64,000 bases of DNA from Nevskia sp. (GCA_028291705.1 JAQGNS010000189.1:48019-112018); one strand, 5' to 3'. Shown: positions 18,899 to 28,964, counted from the first letter of the stretch. The notes: generated from the letters alone by a model not told the origin. Translations and numbers: made by a program.

Positions 18899-19816
18899 TT
18901 ACCGTTTTCTATCCAGCTCAGCGAATCCGGCGGTGAGCGCGTCCAGCAAATGACGAACCGCTGGAACCATCCCTCGGCGCGTCGGAAAGATCGCATGAAC
19001 CAGGCCGGCCCTGGTTGCCAGGTTGGGGAGCAGGTGTCGTAACAGTCCGGCCTTGATGTCGGCGTCAACCAGTTCTCGCGGAAGCAGCGCCACTCCGACA
19101 CCCTGCATGGCGGCAATTCGCAGGCTGGCTAGGTCGTCGGTTGCCAATCGTGGCCGGTGCGCCCACGAAATCGTCTGTCCCGTTTCATCCATCAGGTTCC
19201 ACACAAACCGCTCGCTGCTATTTGCCATGGCAAGAGTCGGCCAGTCTTTTAGCGAATCAAGAGACTTGGGCGCTGGATAGCGCTTCGCCAGGGCTGGACA
19301 GCCCACCAGAATCAGGACCGACAATCCCAGCTGTCGTACAGCCAGATCGGTGTTCTCCAGCGGAGGAAGCCTGACCCGGATGGCGAAGTCGAGCCCTTCC
19401 TCGACCACGTCGACGCGCCGATTGGTCGCATCGATCAGAACCTGGACATCGGGATTGTCCTGGACATACTTCGCAATACTGGCGGAGACGCCAGAACTCA
19501 GAAGTCCGACCGGGCAGCTGATTCGAACAATGCCCTGTGGCTTGGATCGCGTTTGGTCGACGATGTCTTTTGCTGCCTTCGACTCCGCCACCAGGGCCAG
19601 GCAATGCTGGTGGAATTGCCGTCCTGTTTCCGTCAAAGACAGACTTCTGCTGGTCCGGTTGAGCAGGCGGACCCCGAGCTCTTCCTCCAACGCGCGAACG
19701 CGGCGGCTGAGCTTGGAAGTCTGCACGCCAAGTGTCCGCGCGGCAGCGGTGAAGCTCGCATGTTCGACCACCGCAGCAAAAATCCGAAGGTCATTGAGAT
19801 CCGAGATCTGGTCCAT
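18899..19816 (-). CDS. LysR family transcriptional regulator
   Basis: LNDLRIFAAVVEHASFTAAARTLGVQTSKLSRRVRALEEELGVRLLNRTSRSLSLTETG. Confidence 0.92.
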   Translation of the reverse strand: MDQISDLNDLRIFAAVVEHASFTAAARTLGVQTSKLSRRVRALEEELGVRLLNRTSRSLSLTETGRQFHQHCLALVAESKAAKDIVDQTRSKPQGIVRISCPVGLLSSGVSASIAKYVQDNPDVQVLIDATNRRVDVVEEGLDFAIRVRLPPLENTDLAVRQLGLSVLILVGCPALAKRYPAPKSLDSLKDWPTLAMANSSERFVWNLMDETGQTISWAHRPRLATDDLASLRIAAMQGVGVALLPRELVDADIKAGLLRHLLPNLATRAGLVHAIFPTRRGMVPAVRHLLDALTAGFAELDRKR

Positions 19817-19994
19817 GGGTAGCCCGAAATCCGAGAATATCGTTGTGGAAATGGCAATGATTCATTGTCGATTTGGAGATTATGCCAAAAACATTGCTGT
19901 TATAGCATCTTCCTCACTGACCAAGTCATAGCTGCTTGGACTGAATGCAGACCTCGGTAGCGAGCCATATCGGGCTCCCGGAAAAGGAACGGAA

Positions 19995-20693
19995 ATGCTT
20001 ACGCACAGGCGGTGGGATTCACTGGACAAGGCGGATCATGGCTGGCTGCACGCGAAATACCATTTTCTGGTCAATGTGCAGGGCAACCCCGCCCATCACG
20101 CCCTCGGTCCGCTGATCATCTGGAACGACGACGAAATTGCCGTAGGCGGCGGTTTCCCCCTCCATGGTCACCGCGACATGGAAATCATCACCTACGTTCG
20201 GCAAGGCGTCCTCGGACACCGTGACAGCATCGGGTCCGAAGGAACCATTCAGACCGGCGACGTTCAGGTCATGAGCGCCGGCACGGGCATACGCCACAGC
20301 GAGTTCAACAAGGGCGGTGTCCCGTTGAAGTTGTATCAGGTTTGGTTGCTGCCGCGTGAGCCCGGTGGCTCGCCCCGCTGGGATACGAGGTCATTTCCCA
20401 AGGCCGATCGCTCAGGGCGCTTCGTCATCCTGGCGAGTGGCTTCGCCAGCGACGAGGGTGCGCTGCCCATTCGGGCCGATGCACGGTTGCTCGGGGCGAC
20501 TCTGAAAGCCGGCCAACGCATCCGGCACGAATTCGATCCGGCGCGGCGTTCTTACCTTGTTGCGGCGTCGGGGCGGATCGAGGTCAACGGCGAGCCGGTT
20601 GGGCCGCTCGATGGCGTAGCAATCACGAAACTCGCAGCGGCCGAGGTCTCTGCGCTCGAAGATTCCGAACTGGTGATGGTGGACGCCGGTTAG
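19995..20693 (+). CDS. Pirin family protein (232 aa)
   Basis: GGGFPLHGHRDMEIITYVRQGVLGHRDSIGSEGTIQTGDVQVMSAGTGIRHSEFN. Confidence 0.9.
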   Translation: MLTHRRWDSLDKADHGWLHAKYHFLVNVQGNPAHHALGPLIIWNDDEIAVGGGFPLHGHRDMEIITYVRQGVLGHRDSIGSEGTIQTGDVQVMSAGTGIRHSEFNKGGVPLKLYQVWLLPREPGGSPRWDTRSFPKADRSGRFVILASGFASDEGALPIRADARLLGATLKAGQRIRHEFDPARRSYLVAASGRIEVNGEPVGPLDGVAITKLAAAEVSALEDSELVMVDAG

Positions 20694-20739
20694 GACCCTC
20701 TTTCTCCACCTGGTGAAATTGTTCTTTTAGGAGGTTGTC

Positions 20740-21147
20740 ATGGAAAGCTACAAGTTTCTTCCGCTGTTGGGTCGTATCCTGCTCGGTGCTCCGTTCCTAA
20801 TGAGCGGCCTGAGCAAACTGGGGGCCTACGCTGCGACGGTGGGCTATATCACGGCGATGGGGCTGCCGCTGCCGCCGCTCGCGTTCATCATCTCGGTCGT
20901 GATCGAGGTGGGCGGCGGCCTGCTGCTGCTGTCGGGCTACCGCGTGCGTTTCGCGGCCCTGGTGTTGGCGGTCTTCAGCGTGCTCGCCGCGGTGTTCTTT
21001 CACCGCAACTTCGCCGACCAGAACCAGATGATTCACTTTCTCAAGAACGTGATGATGGCGGGCGGCCTGCTGCAGATCACCTACTTCGGTGCCGGCGCGT
21101 TCAGTCTGGACGCCCGTTCCGATCGTTCCGCACTGAGTGCGGGGTAG
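20740..21147 (+). CDS. DoxX family membrane protein
   Basis: LGRILLGAPFLMSGLSKLGAYAATVGYI; four predicted TM segments. Confidence 0.85.
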   Translation: MESYKFLPLLGRILLGAPFLMSGLSKLGAYAATVGYITAMGLPLPPLAFIISVVIEVGGGLLLLSGYRVRFAALVLAVFSVLAAVFFHRNFADQNQMIHFLKNVMMAGGLLQITYFGAGAFSLDARSDRSALSAG

Positions 21148-21242
21148 GAGGGGCGTATCCGGCGAGACGACCATCCACCCGATCAGGTTGGTGGTCGTTT
21201 CGTCGGATCCGTTATTGACGCAATGCTAAAAGGAGGTAGGTC

Positions 21243-22109
21243 ATGAACGCCGTCGCCAATCGTATGAAAGCCACTGGAGTCTCGAGCAAGGCGGCACGCA
21301 AGGTCGCCTTCGTCACCAGGGGAAGCACGCACGGTCCGATTAGTCGTCTCGTCAGCCCCTCGGATCTCGGCGATTTGATCAAGCCGTTCGTTTTCCTCGA
21401 CCTGTTCGACGTCCCGCCATCCAAGACACAGCTGTTCGGCTGGCATCCACATTCGGGCATCGCGACGCTTACCCTCGTGATAGAGGGTCAGGCCAGCTAT
21501 GAGGAAACCACCGGCGTCAAAGGTATCCTGAGTTCCAATGGCGGCGTGGAATGGATGCAGGCCGCCGGCGGATCCTGGCACACCGGCGGTGTGGTCGGAC
21601 AGGAGCGCCTCCGTGGGTTCCAGTTGTGGGTTGCGCTGCCGCCGGAACTCGAGCTCAAGCCCGCATCGAGCCTCTATCTCGAACCTGAACAGGTTCCGGC
21701 CGTGGGTCCTGCCCGTATCATCCTGGGAAGTTACGAGGGAGAAACCGGGCCTGTTCCTGCTCCGAGCGACATGGTCTACATGTATGTCCGCCTGGCACCG
21801 GGAGAGCGCTGGTCGTTCCGGAATCCGAACACGCATTCCGTCGCTTGGCTTTCGGTACTCGACGGCCAGTTGTCCGAGCCTGCGAACGTCGGTGCGGGAG
21901 ACCTCGCTATTTTCGAGGAGTCCGGCGCTGATGTGGAAGTAGTGGCGACCACGGAAACGCTGTTTGTGTTCGGCTCGGCGCGCAAGCATCCCCATGATCT
22001 GGTGCTGGGTAACTACTCGGTGCATACCAGCGCAGATGCATTGGCGACTGGCGAATCCAACATCAAGCAACTTGGGAAGACTCATTTCCACAGATACTCT
22101 TTGGGCTAG
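21243..22109 (+). CDS. Pirin family protein (288 aa)
   Basis: VFLDLFDVPPSKTQLFGWHPHSGIATLTLVIEGQASYEETTGVKGILSSNGGVEWMQAAGGSWH. Confidence 0.87.
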   Translation: MNAVANRMKATGVSSKAARKVAFVTRGSTHGPISRLVSPSDLGDLIKPFVFLDLFDVPPSKTQLFGWHPHSGIATLTLVIEGQASYEETTGVKGILSSNGGVEWMQAAGGSWHTGGVVGQERLRGFQLWVALPPELELKPASSLYLEPEQVPAVGPARIILGSYEGETGPVPAPSDMVYMYVRLAPGERWSFRNPNTHSVAWLSVLDGQLSEPANVGAGDLAIFEESGADVEVVATTETLFVFGSARKHPHDLVLGNYSVHTSADALATGESNIKQLGKTHFHRYSLG

Positions 22110-22179
22110 TGGCCGCGGGAATCGACATGAGATCAGACACGTTTGCGCCGCGATAGGTTGATCGGCACAAGGAAGCGCT

Positions 22180-22959
22180 ATGTCAGATCGTCTACATGCT
22201 ATTGCCGAGGTTTGTATCAACATGGGACAGACTCAATCGCGGGCAGCCGTTCGAGAGACATTAAAGGCGGCAATACCAATTTTTGGGACGTCGTTTGTAC
22301 TGTTCGGCATGCGAACCGGTAGGAGCATTACGCCGCCACGGCAGCTTGTGATCACTACATATCCCAAGGCTTGGCAGGACTACTACGACGCCAACAATGC
22401 CTACGCGTTCGACCCTGTGATCAACAAAGCGTTTCAGAGTGAGGGGGCGTTCCGGTGGGACGGTCTGCATCACGACCCGCGCCAACTAGCGCTCCGCCGA
22501 GAATCTGTGCGCAACGGAATGGAGTTTGGGTTTTCATGTGCGGATCGCGGATCTGACGGGTCATTGGCGATTCTGTCCTTCTGCGGCGGCCAGCCAATCG
22601 CGCGTGAGCCTGACCAGTGGGAGCAAGTCGCAGCTGCGGCGGCGCTTCTTACATCTGTGACCAACAAGGCCGTCACGCGCATAATCGAGGCGACTGCCAA
22701 GACATTCGGTAAAGCTCTCAGCTTGTCAGAGCTAAAGACCCTTGAGATCATCGGGGCGGGCCATACTGGAAAACAGGCCGCGGCAATCCTAGGCGTCAAA
22801 CCCAGAACGATTCGCTATTACCTAGATCGCGCTGCTGAAAAGCTGGGAGTTGATACCCGCAAGGAAGCGATCCTTAAAGCAGTAGCCGATGGAATCGTCG
22901 ATACCCGCGAGTTTCCCCCAGCCGGCTTCAGCTCGGCAACGGCGAAGGACGAAGGCTAA
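22180..22959 (+). CDS. LuxR family regulator with autoinducer-binding-like domain (LuxR solo in this window)
   Basis: N-terminal W/Y/D pattern plus C-terminal HTH LSLSELKTLEIIGAGHTGKQAAAILGVKPRTIRYYLDRAAEKLGVDTRKEAI. Confidence 0.8.
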   Translation: MSDRLHAIAEVCINMGQTQSRAAVRETLKAAIPIFGTSFVLFGMRTGRSITPPRQLVITTYPKAWQDYYDANNAYAFDPVINKAFQSEGAFRWDGLHHDPRQLALRRESVRNGMEFGFSCADRGSDGSLAILSFCGGQPIAREPDQWEQVAAAAALLTSVTNKAVTRIIEATAKTFGKALSLSELKTLEIIGAGHTGKQAAAILGVKPRTIRYYLDRAAEKLGVDTRKEAILKAVADGIVDTREFPPAGFSSATAKDEG

Positions 22960-23423
22960 GGATCAACCAGCGCAACACCTAAGTCCCTGCGCAACTGTGG
23001 CCGCTTGTAATTTGCGTACGTGAATTTTCCAACAATGTTCCCGGCAGAATCAAAATGGAAGACGTCTAATCCTTCCCAGCCAAATCGCTGGCCAACGACG
23101 GCGCTCACTGCAAGGCGCTGTAGCGTTAGTGAAAGACCTGAAGATTTTGCGCCCGCTAAATCGTGCCGACATATCCAACGAATTGCTGCCTTGCGTTGGA
23201 CGTCGTCGATGATGCGGTCGTGCTCGTCGAAACGCATGGTGCCGAAGGCGCCATTGAACTGAGGCTCGAAAGCACGTCTGATCGCTGCAGGGCCTACGTG
23301 CTCTGACCCGTCACCAGGCTTGTAGACGGCGTCGTCGGCAAAGAAGGTTACGACCTTGTCCAGGTCGTTGACGTTAAACGCGTCGACAAACCCATCGATG
23401 GTCTTGCGGATGTCGTAGGGCAT
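22956..23423 (-). CDS. SnoaL/NTF2-like protein
   Basis: TIDGFVDAFNVNDLDKVVTFFADDAVYKPGDGSEHVGPAAIRRAFEP. Confidence 0.75.
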   Translation of the reverse strand: MPYDIRKTIDGFVDAFNVNDLDKVVTFFADDAVYKPGDGSEHVGPAAIRRAFEPQFNGAFGTMRFDEHDRIIDDVQRKAAIRWICRHDLAGAKSSGLSLTLQRLAVSAVVGQRFGWEGLDVFHFDSAGNIVGKFTYANYKRPQLRRDLGVALVDP

Positions 23424-23499
23424 AGCTCTCCGTCCTTAGATGAATGCCACGTGGACTACAGGGTGCTTATGGTCGCAATCCGTCGCTAATTCCTGCAAG

Positions 23500-23511
23500 T
23501 GGACGCGTCCA
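23500..23511. promoter_or_regulatory. 12-bp perfect palindrome TGGACGCGTCCA upstream of the T4SS operon
   Basis: Read directly; about 135 bp upstream of the virB2-like start. Confidence 0.35.
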
Positions 23512-23645
23512 TATTGCAATGATGAATCAATACGGACAAGTACGGACTGGCAAAAGTGACAGTGACAAGGTCCAAGTGCGCGTGGTGAAGTCGGTCCGTA
23601 GTCGGTTTCATTAGGCAATGATTGCCTACTTCGGAGGACAAGGAC

Positions 23646-23966
23646 GTGAATGATCAAGCCGCAATGATTCGCCGCCGCCAAGTCAGTTTCCGCTTCATTG
23701 TTGTATTTGCACTGGTACTTGCTCTGCCGATGGCTGCGCACGCGCAAGACATCGCGCCGGTTAGTGGGACGTTAACTGCAATCCATGGGTTTCTGCAAAG
23801 CACCGCGATGCGGACGCTCGCTGCAATCGCCGTTATCGGTGCGGGCATCACGGCGATGGTAGGGCGCCTGCGGTGGTCTTGGGCGGGCTCCATCATCGGC
23901 GGGATTATCCTGATTTTTGGCGCCGATGCCTTTGTCTCGTTTTTTACCACCTCGGCCGGCGGCTGA
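23646..23966 (+). CDS. virB2: TrbC/VirB2 family pilin
   Basis: Signal peptide plus two TM segments; MRTLAAIAVIGAGITAMVGRLRWSWAGSIIGGIILIFGA; GTG start after CGGAGGA. Confidence 0.82.
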   Translation: MNDQAAMIRRRQVSFRFIVVFALVLALPMAAHAQDIAPVSGTLTAIHGFLQSTAMRTLAAIAVIGAGITAMVGRLRWSWAGSIIGGIILIFGADAFVSFFTTSAGG

Positions 23967-23969
23967 GCT

Positions 23970-24263
23970 ATGAACGAGGACCGCGCGGGTCGGGATGCGC
24001 TCGTGGTCGGCATGACGCGTCCGCTCCTGTTGCTCGGTGTCACCTACTCGTACTTCGTGATCGAAGGAGTAGGGTCCACCGTGCTTTTCTTGATGGGTAA
24101 CAACCTCCTCTACCTACTTGCCATCATCCCACTGCACAGCGTTGGTCTGTTGCTATGCAAATGGGATGCGCGCTTCTTCGACATCTTTTTCCGCGCAGCT
24201 CAGCATGCCCGGCCGGTACGCAACCGGCCGCTGTACCGCTGCAATCTCTACTTGCCGTTTTGA
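23970..24263 (+). CDS. virB3: VirB3 family T4SS protein
   Basis: RDALVVGMTRPLLLLGVTYSYFVIEG...DARFFDIFFRAAQHARPVRNRPLYRCNLYLPF; position between VirB2 and VirB4. Confidence 0.85.
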   Translation: MNEDRAGRDALVVGMTRPLLLLGVTYSYFVIEGVGSTVLFLMGNNLLYLLAIIPLHSVGLLLCKWDARFFDIFFRAAQHARPVRNRPLYRCNLYLPF

Positions 24264-24276
24264 TCGGAAGCCCACC

Positions 24277-26730
24277 GTGTCGCGCCGTATACAGTCTGCC
24301 CTGCTTAAGCCAGCGACGCAGCGCACCCGCGCTGGTCGGACGGCCGCAAGGGATGCCGCTGGCGGGGAGCACATCCCTTACGTTCGGCATGCGGACCCGT
24401 GGACCTTGCAAACCCGAAGCGGGGAAATGGTCCAGATTCTCCATTTGGAAGGGAAGAGCTTTGAAACGGAGGATATCCACGAGCTGGATCGGCTGAAGGG
24501 GACACGAAATACGCTGCTGAGAGCGCTGGCCGGCGGCGACTATGCTGTATGGCAGCACATCGTTCGACGCAGGATAGAGCCAGAGCTTGTTGGAGACGTC
24601 CCGACAGGCTTCGCGGCCGATCTGGACCGAAAATGGTTCGAGCGGCTCCGCGGGCGTCGCCTGTTCGTCAACGATATCTATCTCAGCGTGGTACGCCGTG
24701 CTCCGGCTGGCGCCGGGGCATTGACCCGACGGCTCCAGCACGCCTTTTCCCCGAAGGCGGACCGCACCGAAGGGCTGCGCAGAGACAGCGAGTCGCTTAA
24801 ACAACTGCATCAGCAGGTCGAAAATATTAAGGCCAAGCTAGCGCCTTATGGCGCCCGCCAACTCGGCCTTGTCGAAAGCGGCTCCGGACTTCATTCGGAA
24901 CCCCTGCGCCTGATCCTCCATTTGCTGACCGGCCGCGACAGGCCCGTAGCGCTGCCTCAGTCCTCACTCGATCTCTTTCTCGGTGGAATGGTGCCGGCGG
25001 TATCGTTGGATGGATACCTCCCGGGTTCAACCGATTTTCTCGGCGCCGAAGGGTTCGAGATGCGCGGCCCAGGGTGGTCCCGCTTCGGCGCCGTGCTGAC
25101 CATCAAGGACTACGCCCCGCAGACCTTCGCCGGAATGCTGGATAGTCTGTTTACGCTTCCCTGCGAGGCCATAGTTACACAATCCTTTGCTTTCATTGGT
25201 CGCAGTACAGCGCTCGAAGCGCTCGCGCGCCAGGCTCGCATCATGGAAAACATCGACGATCCGGCGCTGTCGCAGATCGACGAGATCGAGCAGGCAAGAG
25301 ACGACTTGGCATCCGGACGGCTAGCCTACGGCAGCCACCATTTCTCAGTCGTTCCCATTGTCGAGGCCGACGACGACCTGGATGGCGCCTGCAACGAAAT
25401 CGACAAGCGCCTGACGGATCTGGGATTGATCACTGTTCGGGAGTCCGGCGGAGCGATGGAACTGGCCCGATGGGCTCAGCTCCCGGCCAATTTTGGCTAC
25501 ATCGCCAGGCCGGCGCCGATCTCCAGCACCAACTTCGCCGCCTTCGCCTCTCTCCATAACTATGCCTACGGGCGGGCGGGCGGCAACCACTGGGGGCCGG
25601 CGGTAACGATTCTGGAGACCGTCAGCGGCACCCCGTATTACTTCAATTTCCACGACGCCGATATCGGAAATACTCTGGTAATCGGCGCCAGCGGTACGGG
25701 CAAAACCGCCTTGATGGGCTTCTTGTTGGCGCAGTCCCTTCGAACCGGAGCCCGGATCATCTACTTCGACAAGGACCGCGGCGCCGATCTCCTGATTCGG
25801 GCATTGGGCGGGCGCTACAGCATCATCCGCCAAGGCCAGGCGACAGGATTCAACCCGCTACAGCTTCCGGACTCTCCCGCCGCCCGCGCATTTCTGGGTA
25901 GTTGGCTGGCTACCCTACTGACCGCGCGCGGCGAGCACCTGACCGCCCAGGAAGCCGATCTGGTAAGGCGGGCGGTGGACGACACGTTCAAGCTGCCGGA
26001 CGTTGAACGTCGCCTGGCCGTCATCGCGGCGTTCGTGCCCAGGATCAGCGCCGGCGGGCTGGCGGAGCGGCTGCAGCCGTGGCATGGCGCAGGCCAGCAA
26101 GCATGGCTGTTCGACAATGAAGAGGACCGGCTGACACTGGATCAGCGTGTGATGGGCTTCGACCTGACCGAGGTACTGAAGGACCCGGTCATCCGTGTCC
26201 CCGCCCTCTACTACATGCTGGAGCGGGTCGACCGCGTCCTGTCGAGTGGGCAGCCGACCATCATCGTCATCGACGAAGGCTGGGCGGTGGTAGCCGATCC
26301 GGTCATGGCGCCCCTGGTCGACAACTGGGAACGCACCATCCGCAAGCGTGGTGGCCTGGTTATGTTCGCCTCGCAGTCGCCGGAGTCCATCACTCGCAAC
26401 CCGGTCGGTGGCGTGATTATCAGCCAGTCGCCGACCCACATCTTCATGCCGAACCCGAAGAGCGAGGCGAAGGCGTTCGAGGGCTATAACCTCACGCAGC
26501 GCGAGCTTGAATTGATCCTGACCCTGGACAAGGAAAGCCGTTGCTTTCTGATCAAACACGGGCACCACAGCGTGGTTGCCCGACTGGATTTATCCGGGAT
26601 GGAGGATGAGATCGCCATCCTGTCCGGTCGGCAGGAGACGGTGGAGCTTCTCGACCGAATCCTCCCTGAAACCGGGGAAGACCCGGCGGCATGGATGCCG
26701 CTATTCCAGCAACGGAGGAAGCACCTATGA
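24277..26730 (+). CDS. virB4: VirB4 family T4SS ATPase
   Basis: Walker A VIGASGTGKTAL, Walker B TIIVIDEGWAVV; GTG start at 24277 fits better than 24118. Confidence 0.93.
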   Translation: MSRRIQSALLKPATQRTRAGRTAARDAAGGEHIPYVRHADPWTLQTRSGEMVQILHLEGKSFETEDIHELDRLKGTRNTLLRALAGGDYAVWQHIVRRRIEPELVGDVPTGFAADLDRKWFERLRGRRLFVNDIYLSVVRRAPAGAGALTRRLQHAFSPKADRTEGLRRDSESLKQLHQQVENIKAKLAPYGARQLGLVESGSGLHSEPLRLILHLLTGRDRPVALPQSSLDLFLGGMVPAVSLDGYLPGSTDFLGAEGFEMRGPGWSRFGAVLTIKDYAPQTFAGMLDSLFTLPCEAIVTQSFAFIGRSTALEALARQARIMENIDDPALSQIDEIEQARDDLASGRLAYGSHHFSVVPIVEADDDLDGACNEIDKRLTDLGLITVRESGGAMELARWAQLPANFGYIARPAPISSTNFAAFASLHNYAYGRAGGNHWGPAVTILETVSGTPYYFNFHDADIGNTLVIGASGTGKTALMGFLLAQSLRTGARIIYFDKDRGADLLIRALGGRYSIIRQGQATGFNPLQLPDSPAARAFLGSWLATLLTARGEHLTAQEADLVRRAVDDTFKLPDVERRLAVIAAFVPRISAGGLAERLQPWHGAGQQAWLFDNEEDRLTLDQRVMGFDLTEVLKDPVIRVPALYYMLERVDRVLSSGQPTIIVIDEGWAVVADPVMAPLVDNWERTIRKRGGLVMFASQSPESITRNPVGGVIISQSPTHIFMPNPKSEAKAFEGYNLTQRELELILTLDKESRCFLIKHGHHSVVARLDLSGMEDEIAILSGRQETVELLDRILPETGEDPAAWMPLFQQRRKHL

Positions 26731-27437
26731 AAATCCCCAAAGTAGTACGGGGCGTCATTGCAGGCGCCGCGTTGCTCGCGGCGGCGGATGCATCTGCCAC
26801 CGGATACCCGGTGATCGACATCAGCAATCTGATGCAGGCGATGCAGGAATATGAGCAGCTAACCCACCAGCTTGCGCAGATGCAACAGCAATATGCCTCG
26901 CTGACCGGCGGCCGGGGTATGGGCAACCTCTACAACTCCCCGCTGGAGCAAGGGATGCGCCAGTTCGCGCCGGGGTCGTGGCAACAGTCGCTAGGTGTCT
27001 TGCAACAAGGCGGCTTGCCGGGCAGCGCGGCCGACGTCAGCCGTGCCGCCCAGACTTTCGCGACTTCGCAGGGGATCAACCAAACCGGCTCCCAGGTATT
27101 CCCGGGCCGAAGCGGAAACAACGCGGACGCCGTGGCCTACACCAATAGCAGCGGGGCGACCGCCGCCGCAGCCGGCCTGAGCCAGGCCGCATTCGATCAG
27201 ACCCAGGCTCGCATGCAACGAATCCAGCAGTACCTCGCTCAGATCAACTCGACTTCGGACATCAAAGCGTCGATCGACCTCAATGCCCGTCTGCTGGCTG
27301 AGCTGAACGAGGCGATAACCCAACTGATCCAGCTCCAGGCGGCGCAAATGCAGGTTGCCGGGTCGGCCAGCGCGGCGCATCTCAGAGGCAACGTCGAAGA
27401 GACTGCGTTCGTGCCTTACAACGGAGTCCGGCCATGA
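26727..27437 (+). CDS. virB5: VirB5/TrbJ-like T4SS protein
   Basis: Signal peptide; YPVIDISNLMQAMQEYEQLTHQLAQMQQQYASLTG; overlaps the VirB4 stop. Confidence 0.78.
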   Translation: MKIPKVVRGVIAGAALLAAADASATGYPVIDISNLMQAMQEYEQLTHQLAQMQQQYASLTGGRGMGNLYNSPLEQGMRQFAPGSWQQSLGVLQQGGLPGSAADVSRAAQTFATSQGINQTGSQVFPGRSGNNADAVAYTNSSGATAAAAGLSQAAFDQTQARMQRIQQYLAQINSTSDIKASIDLNARLLAELNEAITQLIQLQAAQMQVAGSASAAHLRGNVEETAFVPYNGVRP

Positions 27438-27571
27438 AGCGCTTTGCCTGTTTGGTGCTGGTGTCCCTCCTGGCCGGTTGCGCACACGGTGATCTGAAGG
27501 CTCCCTGCAGCCACCCTGCCGTGGCGCTCTTCGCCAGCAGCTGCGGGCCACTATCGCCGATCAACCGCTGA
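27434..27571 (+). CDS. 45-aa lipoprotein (VirB7-position)
   Basis: MKRFACLVLVSLLAGCAHGDLKAPCSHPAVALFASSCGPLSPINR*: lipobox LAGC; overlaps the VirB5 stop; too short for the track. Confidence 0.7.
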   Translation: MKRFACLVLVSLLAGCAHGDLKAPCSHPAVALFASSCGPLSPINR

Positions 27572-27597
27572 CAAATGCCTAGGGCACGGAGGCCCCA

Positions 27598-27996
27598 ATG
27601 AAAAAGAAGACACTGATCTCGGCCGCGTTTGGCGCGGCACTCCTTTTCTCAGCGTGCGCCCAAGGTGTTGCGGCTGGCGCCGGTGCGCATGGCTCGGTTG
27701 TACCCGCTGCATCGACGCTAGGTCGCTTCCAGCCGCGGGAGGACGGGTGGCAGAACGATCCTGCGAACCAGCCTCACCCGAGCGATCCGAACCCGCTGCG
27801 CCGGGCTCTCGGTGACAGCCCGATCTACCACAAGCTGTTCGGAAAACCCGCCACGGCTACTTACTTGGGTTGTGTGAAGCAGCGTTCGGGGTCGCAATGC
27901 GACGCCCTGCAACAGGATTTACTGCAAAAGGTCCATGCCGCTGGCTTCACCGACGCGACGGCAGACGATGCGTTTGACCCGCACATCGTGCATTAA
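27598..27996 (+). CDS. Secreted/lipoprotein-like T4SS-associated protein of unknown function
   Basis: Signal peptide with FSAC lipobox-like site; embedded in the virB operon. Confidence 0.6.
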   Translation: MKKKTLISAAFGAALLFSACAQGVAAGAGAHGSVVPAASTLGRFQPREDGWQNDPANQPHPSDPNPLRRALGDSPIYHKLFGKPATATYLGCVKQRSGSQCDALQQDLLQKVHAAGFTDATADDAFDPHIVH

Positions 27997-28007
27997 GGGT
28001 CGCAGCC

Positions 28008-28964
28008 GTGGCCGATACCGTCTTCACCACATTCCTCAACAGCGTCGATCAAGTGGTGAACAGCTACCTGATCGACGGCTACGGCCGGTTGCGGGACGCC
28101 TGCGTCACGCCGCTGCGTCTGTGCCTGGTGATTTTCATCGGCGTCTATGGCGTGCTGATGCTCACCGGTCACGCCAAACTGAGTTTTCGGGACGCGATGG
28201 GAAGATTGGGCGTCGTCCTGTTTGTCTACGTCCTGGCTACCAGCGCCGACGTCTACACCCAGATTCTGGAAGGTTTTTTTGTCAAGAGTCCCGCAGCGAT
28301 CGCGGATGTCGTCGTCGGGGGCGGTGGAGCGACCGGCCAGAACTCGGCGATGGACAATTTTTACAACACCGGTATGGATGCTGGGAACAAGATCTGGGAT
28401 CGCGGCCACGTCACCGGACCGTGGTCGCCTTTCCTGGCCGCCGTCGTCGTCTACATCATGACGCTAGGGGTGGCCGCGTATGCAGCCTTTTTGCTGGCCC
28501 TGGCCAAAGTTGCCCTTGCCGTGCTGCTGATTCTGACGCCGCTGTTTGCGCTGCTGTATCTGTTTGGCCATACGAGGCGGATCTTCGAGGGCTGGCTCGG
28601 TCAGGTGATCCACTTCGCTCTGGTGCCGGTCATGGTCTACGCCATTCTCGGTCTGATTCTCGCCATCGCCCAGCAGAACCTCAATTTGCTGGACGCGAAG
28701 GCCGACGACGCCACCATGCAGGACGTGCTTGACCTGGCTCTGGTAGGCGTCGTCGCCATCCTCCTATTGGCCCAGGTGATGTGGATCACCGGCGGTATCG
28801 CCGGCGGCGTCAGCCTGACCACGATGGGTGTATTCCGGCAGGCTGTCGGCCGCGGCCTGGACATGGTAGGCGCGGCCGCCGGCCGGCGGTCTATGCAGTG
28901 GACTCGCTATCTGAATCGTCCCGGCCGCACACCGCCTCGTGGGAACCAGCGCCATGGCTCCTGA
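28008..28964 (+). CDS. virB6: VirB6/TrbL family T4SS membrane protein
   Basis: Multi-TM; DAMGRLGVVLFVYVLATSADVYTQILEGFF; operon position. Confidence 0.88.
   Translation: MADTVFTTFLNSVDQVVNSYLIDGYGRLRDACVTPLRLCLVIFIGVYGVLMLTGHAKLSFRDAMGRLGVVLFVYVLATSADVYTQILEGFFVKSPAAIADVVVGGGGATGQNSAMDNFYNTGMDAGNKIWDRGHVTGPWSPFLAAVVVYIMTLGVAAYAAFLLALAKVALAVLLILTPLFALLYLFGHTRRIFEGWLGQVIHFALVPVMVYAILGLILAIAQQNLNLLDAKADDATMQDVLDLALVGVVAILLLAQVMWITGGIAGGVSLTTMGVFRQAVGRGLDMVGAAAGRRSMQWTRYLNRPGRTPPRGNQRHGS

Noticed and set aside
21183-22223. 346-aa minus-strand ORF opposite the second pirin gene
   Set aside because: Antisense shadow of a well-supported pirin.
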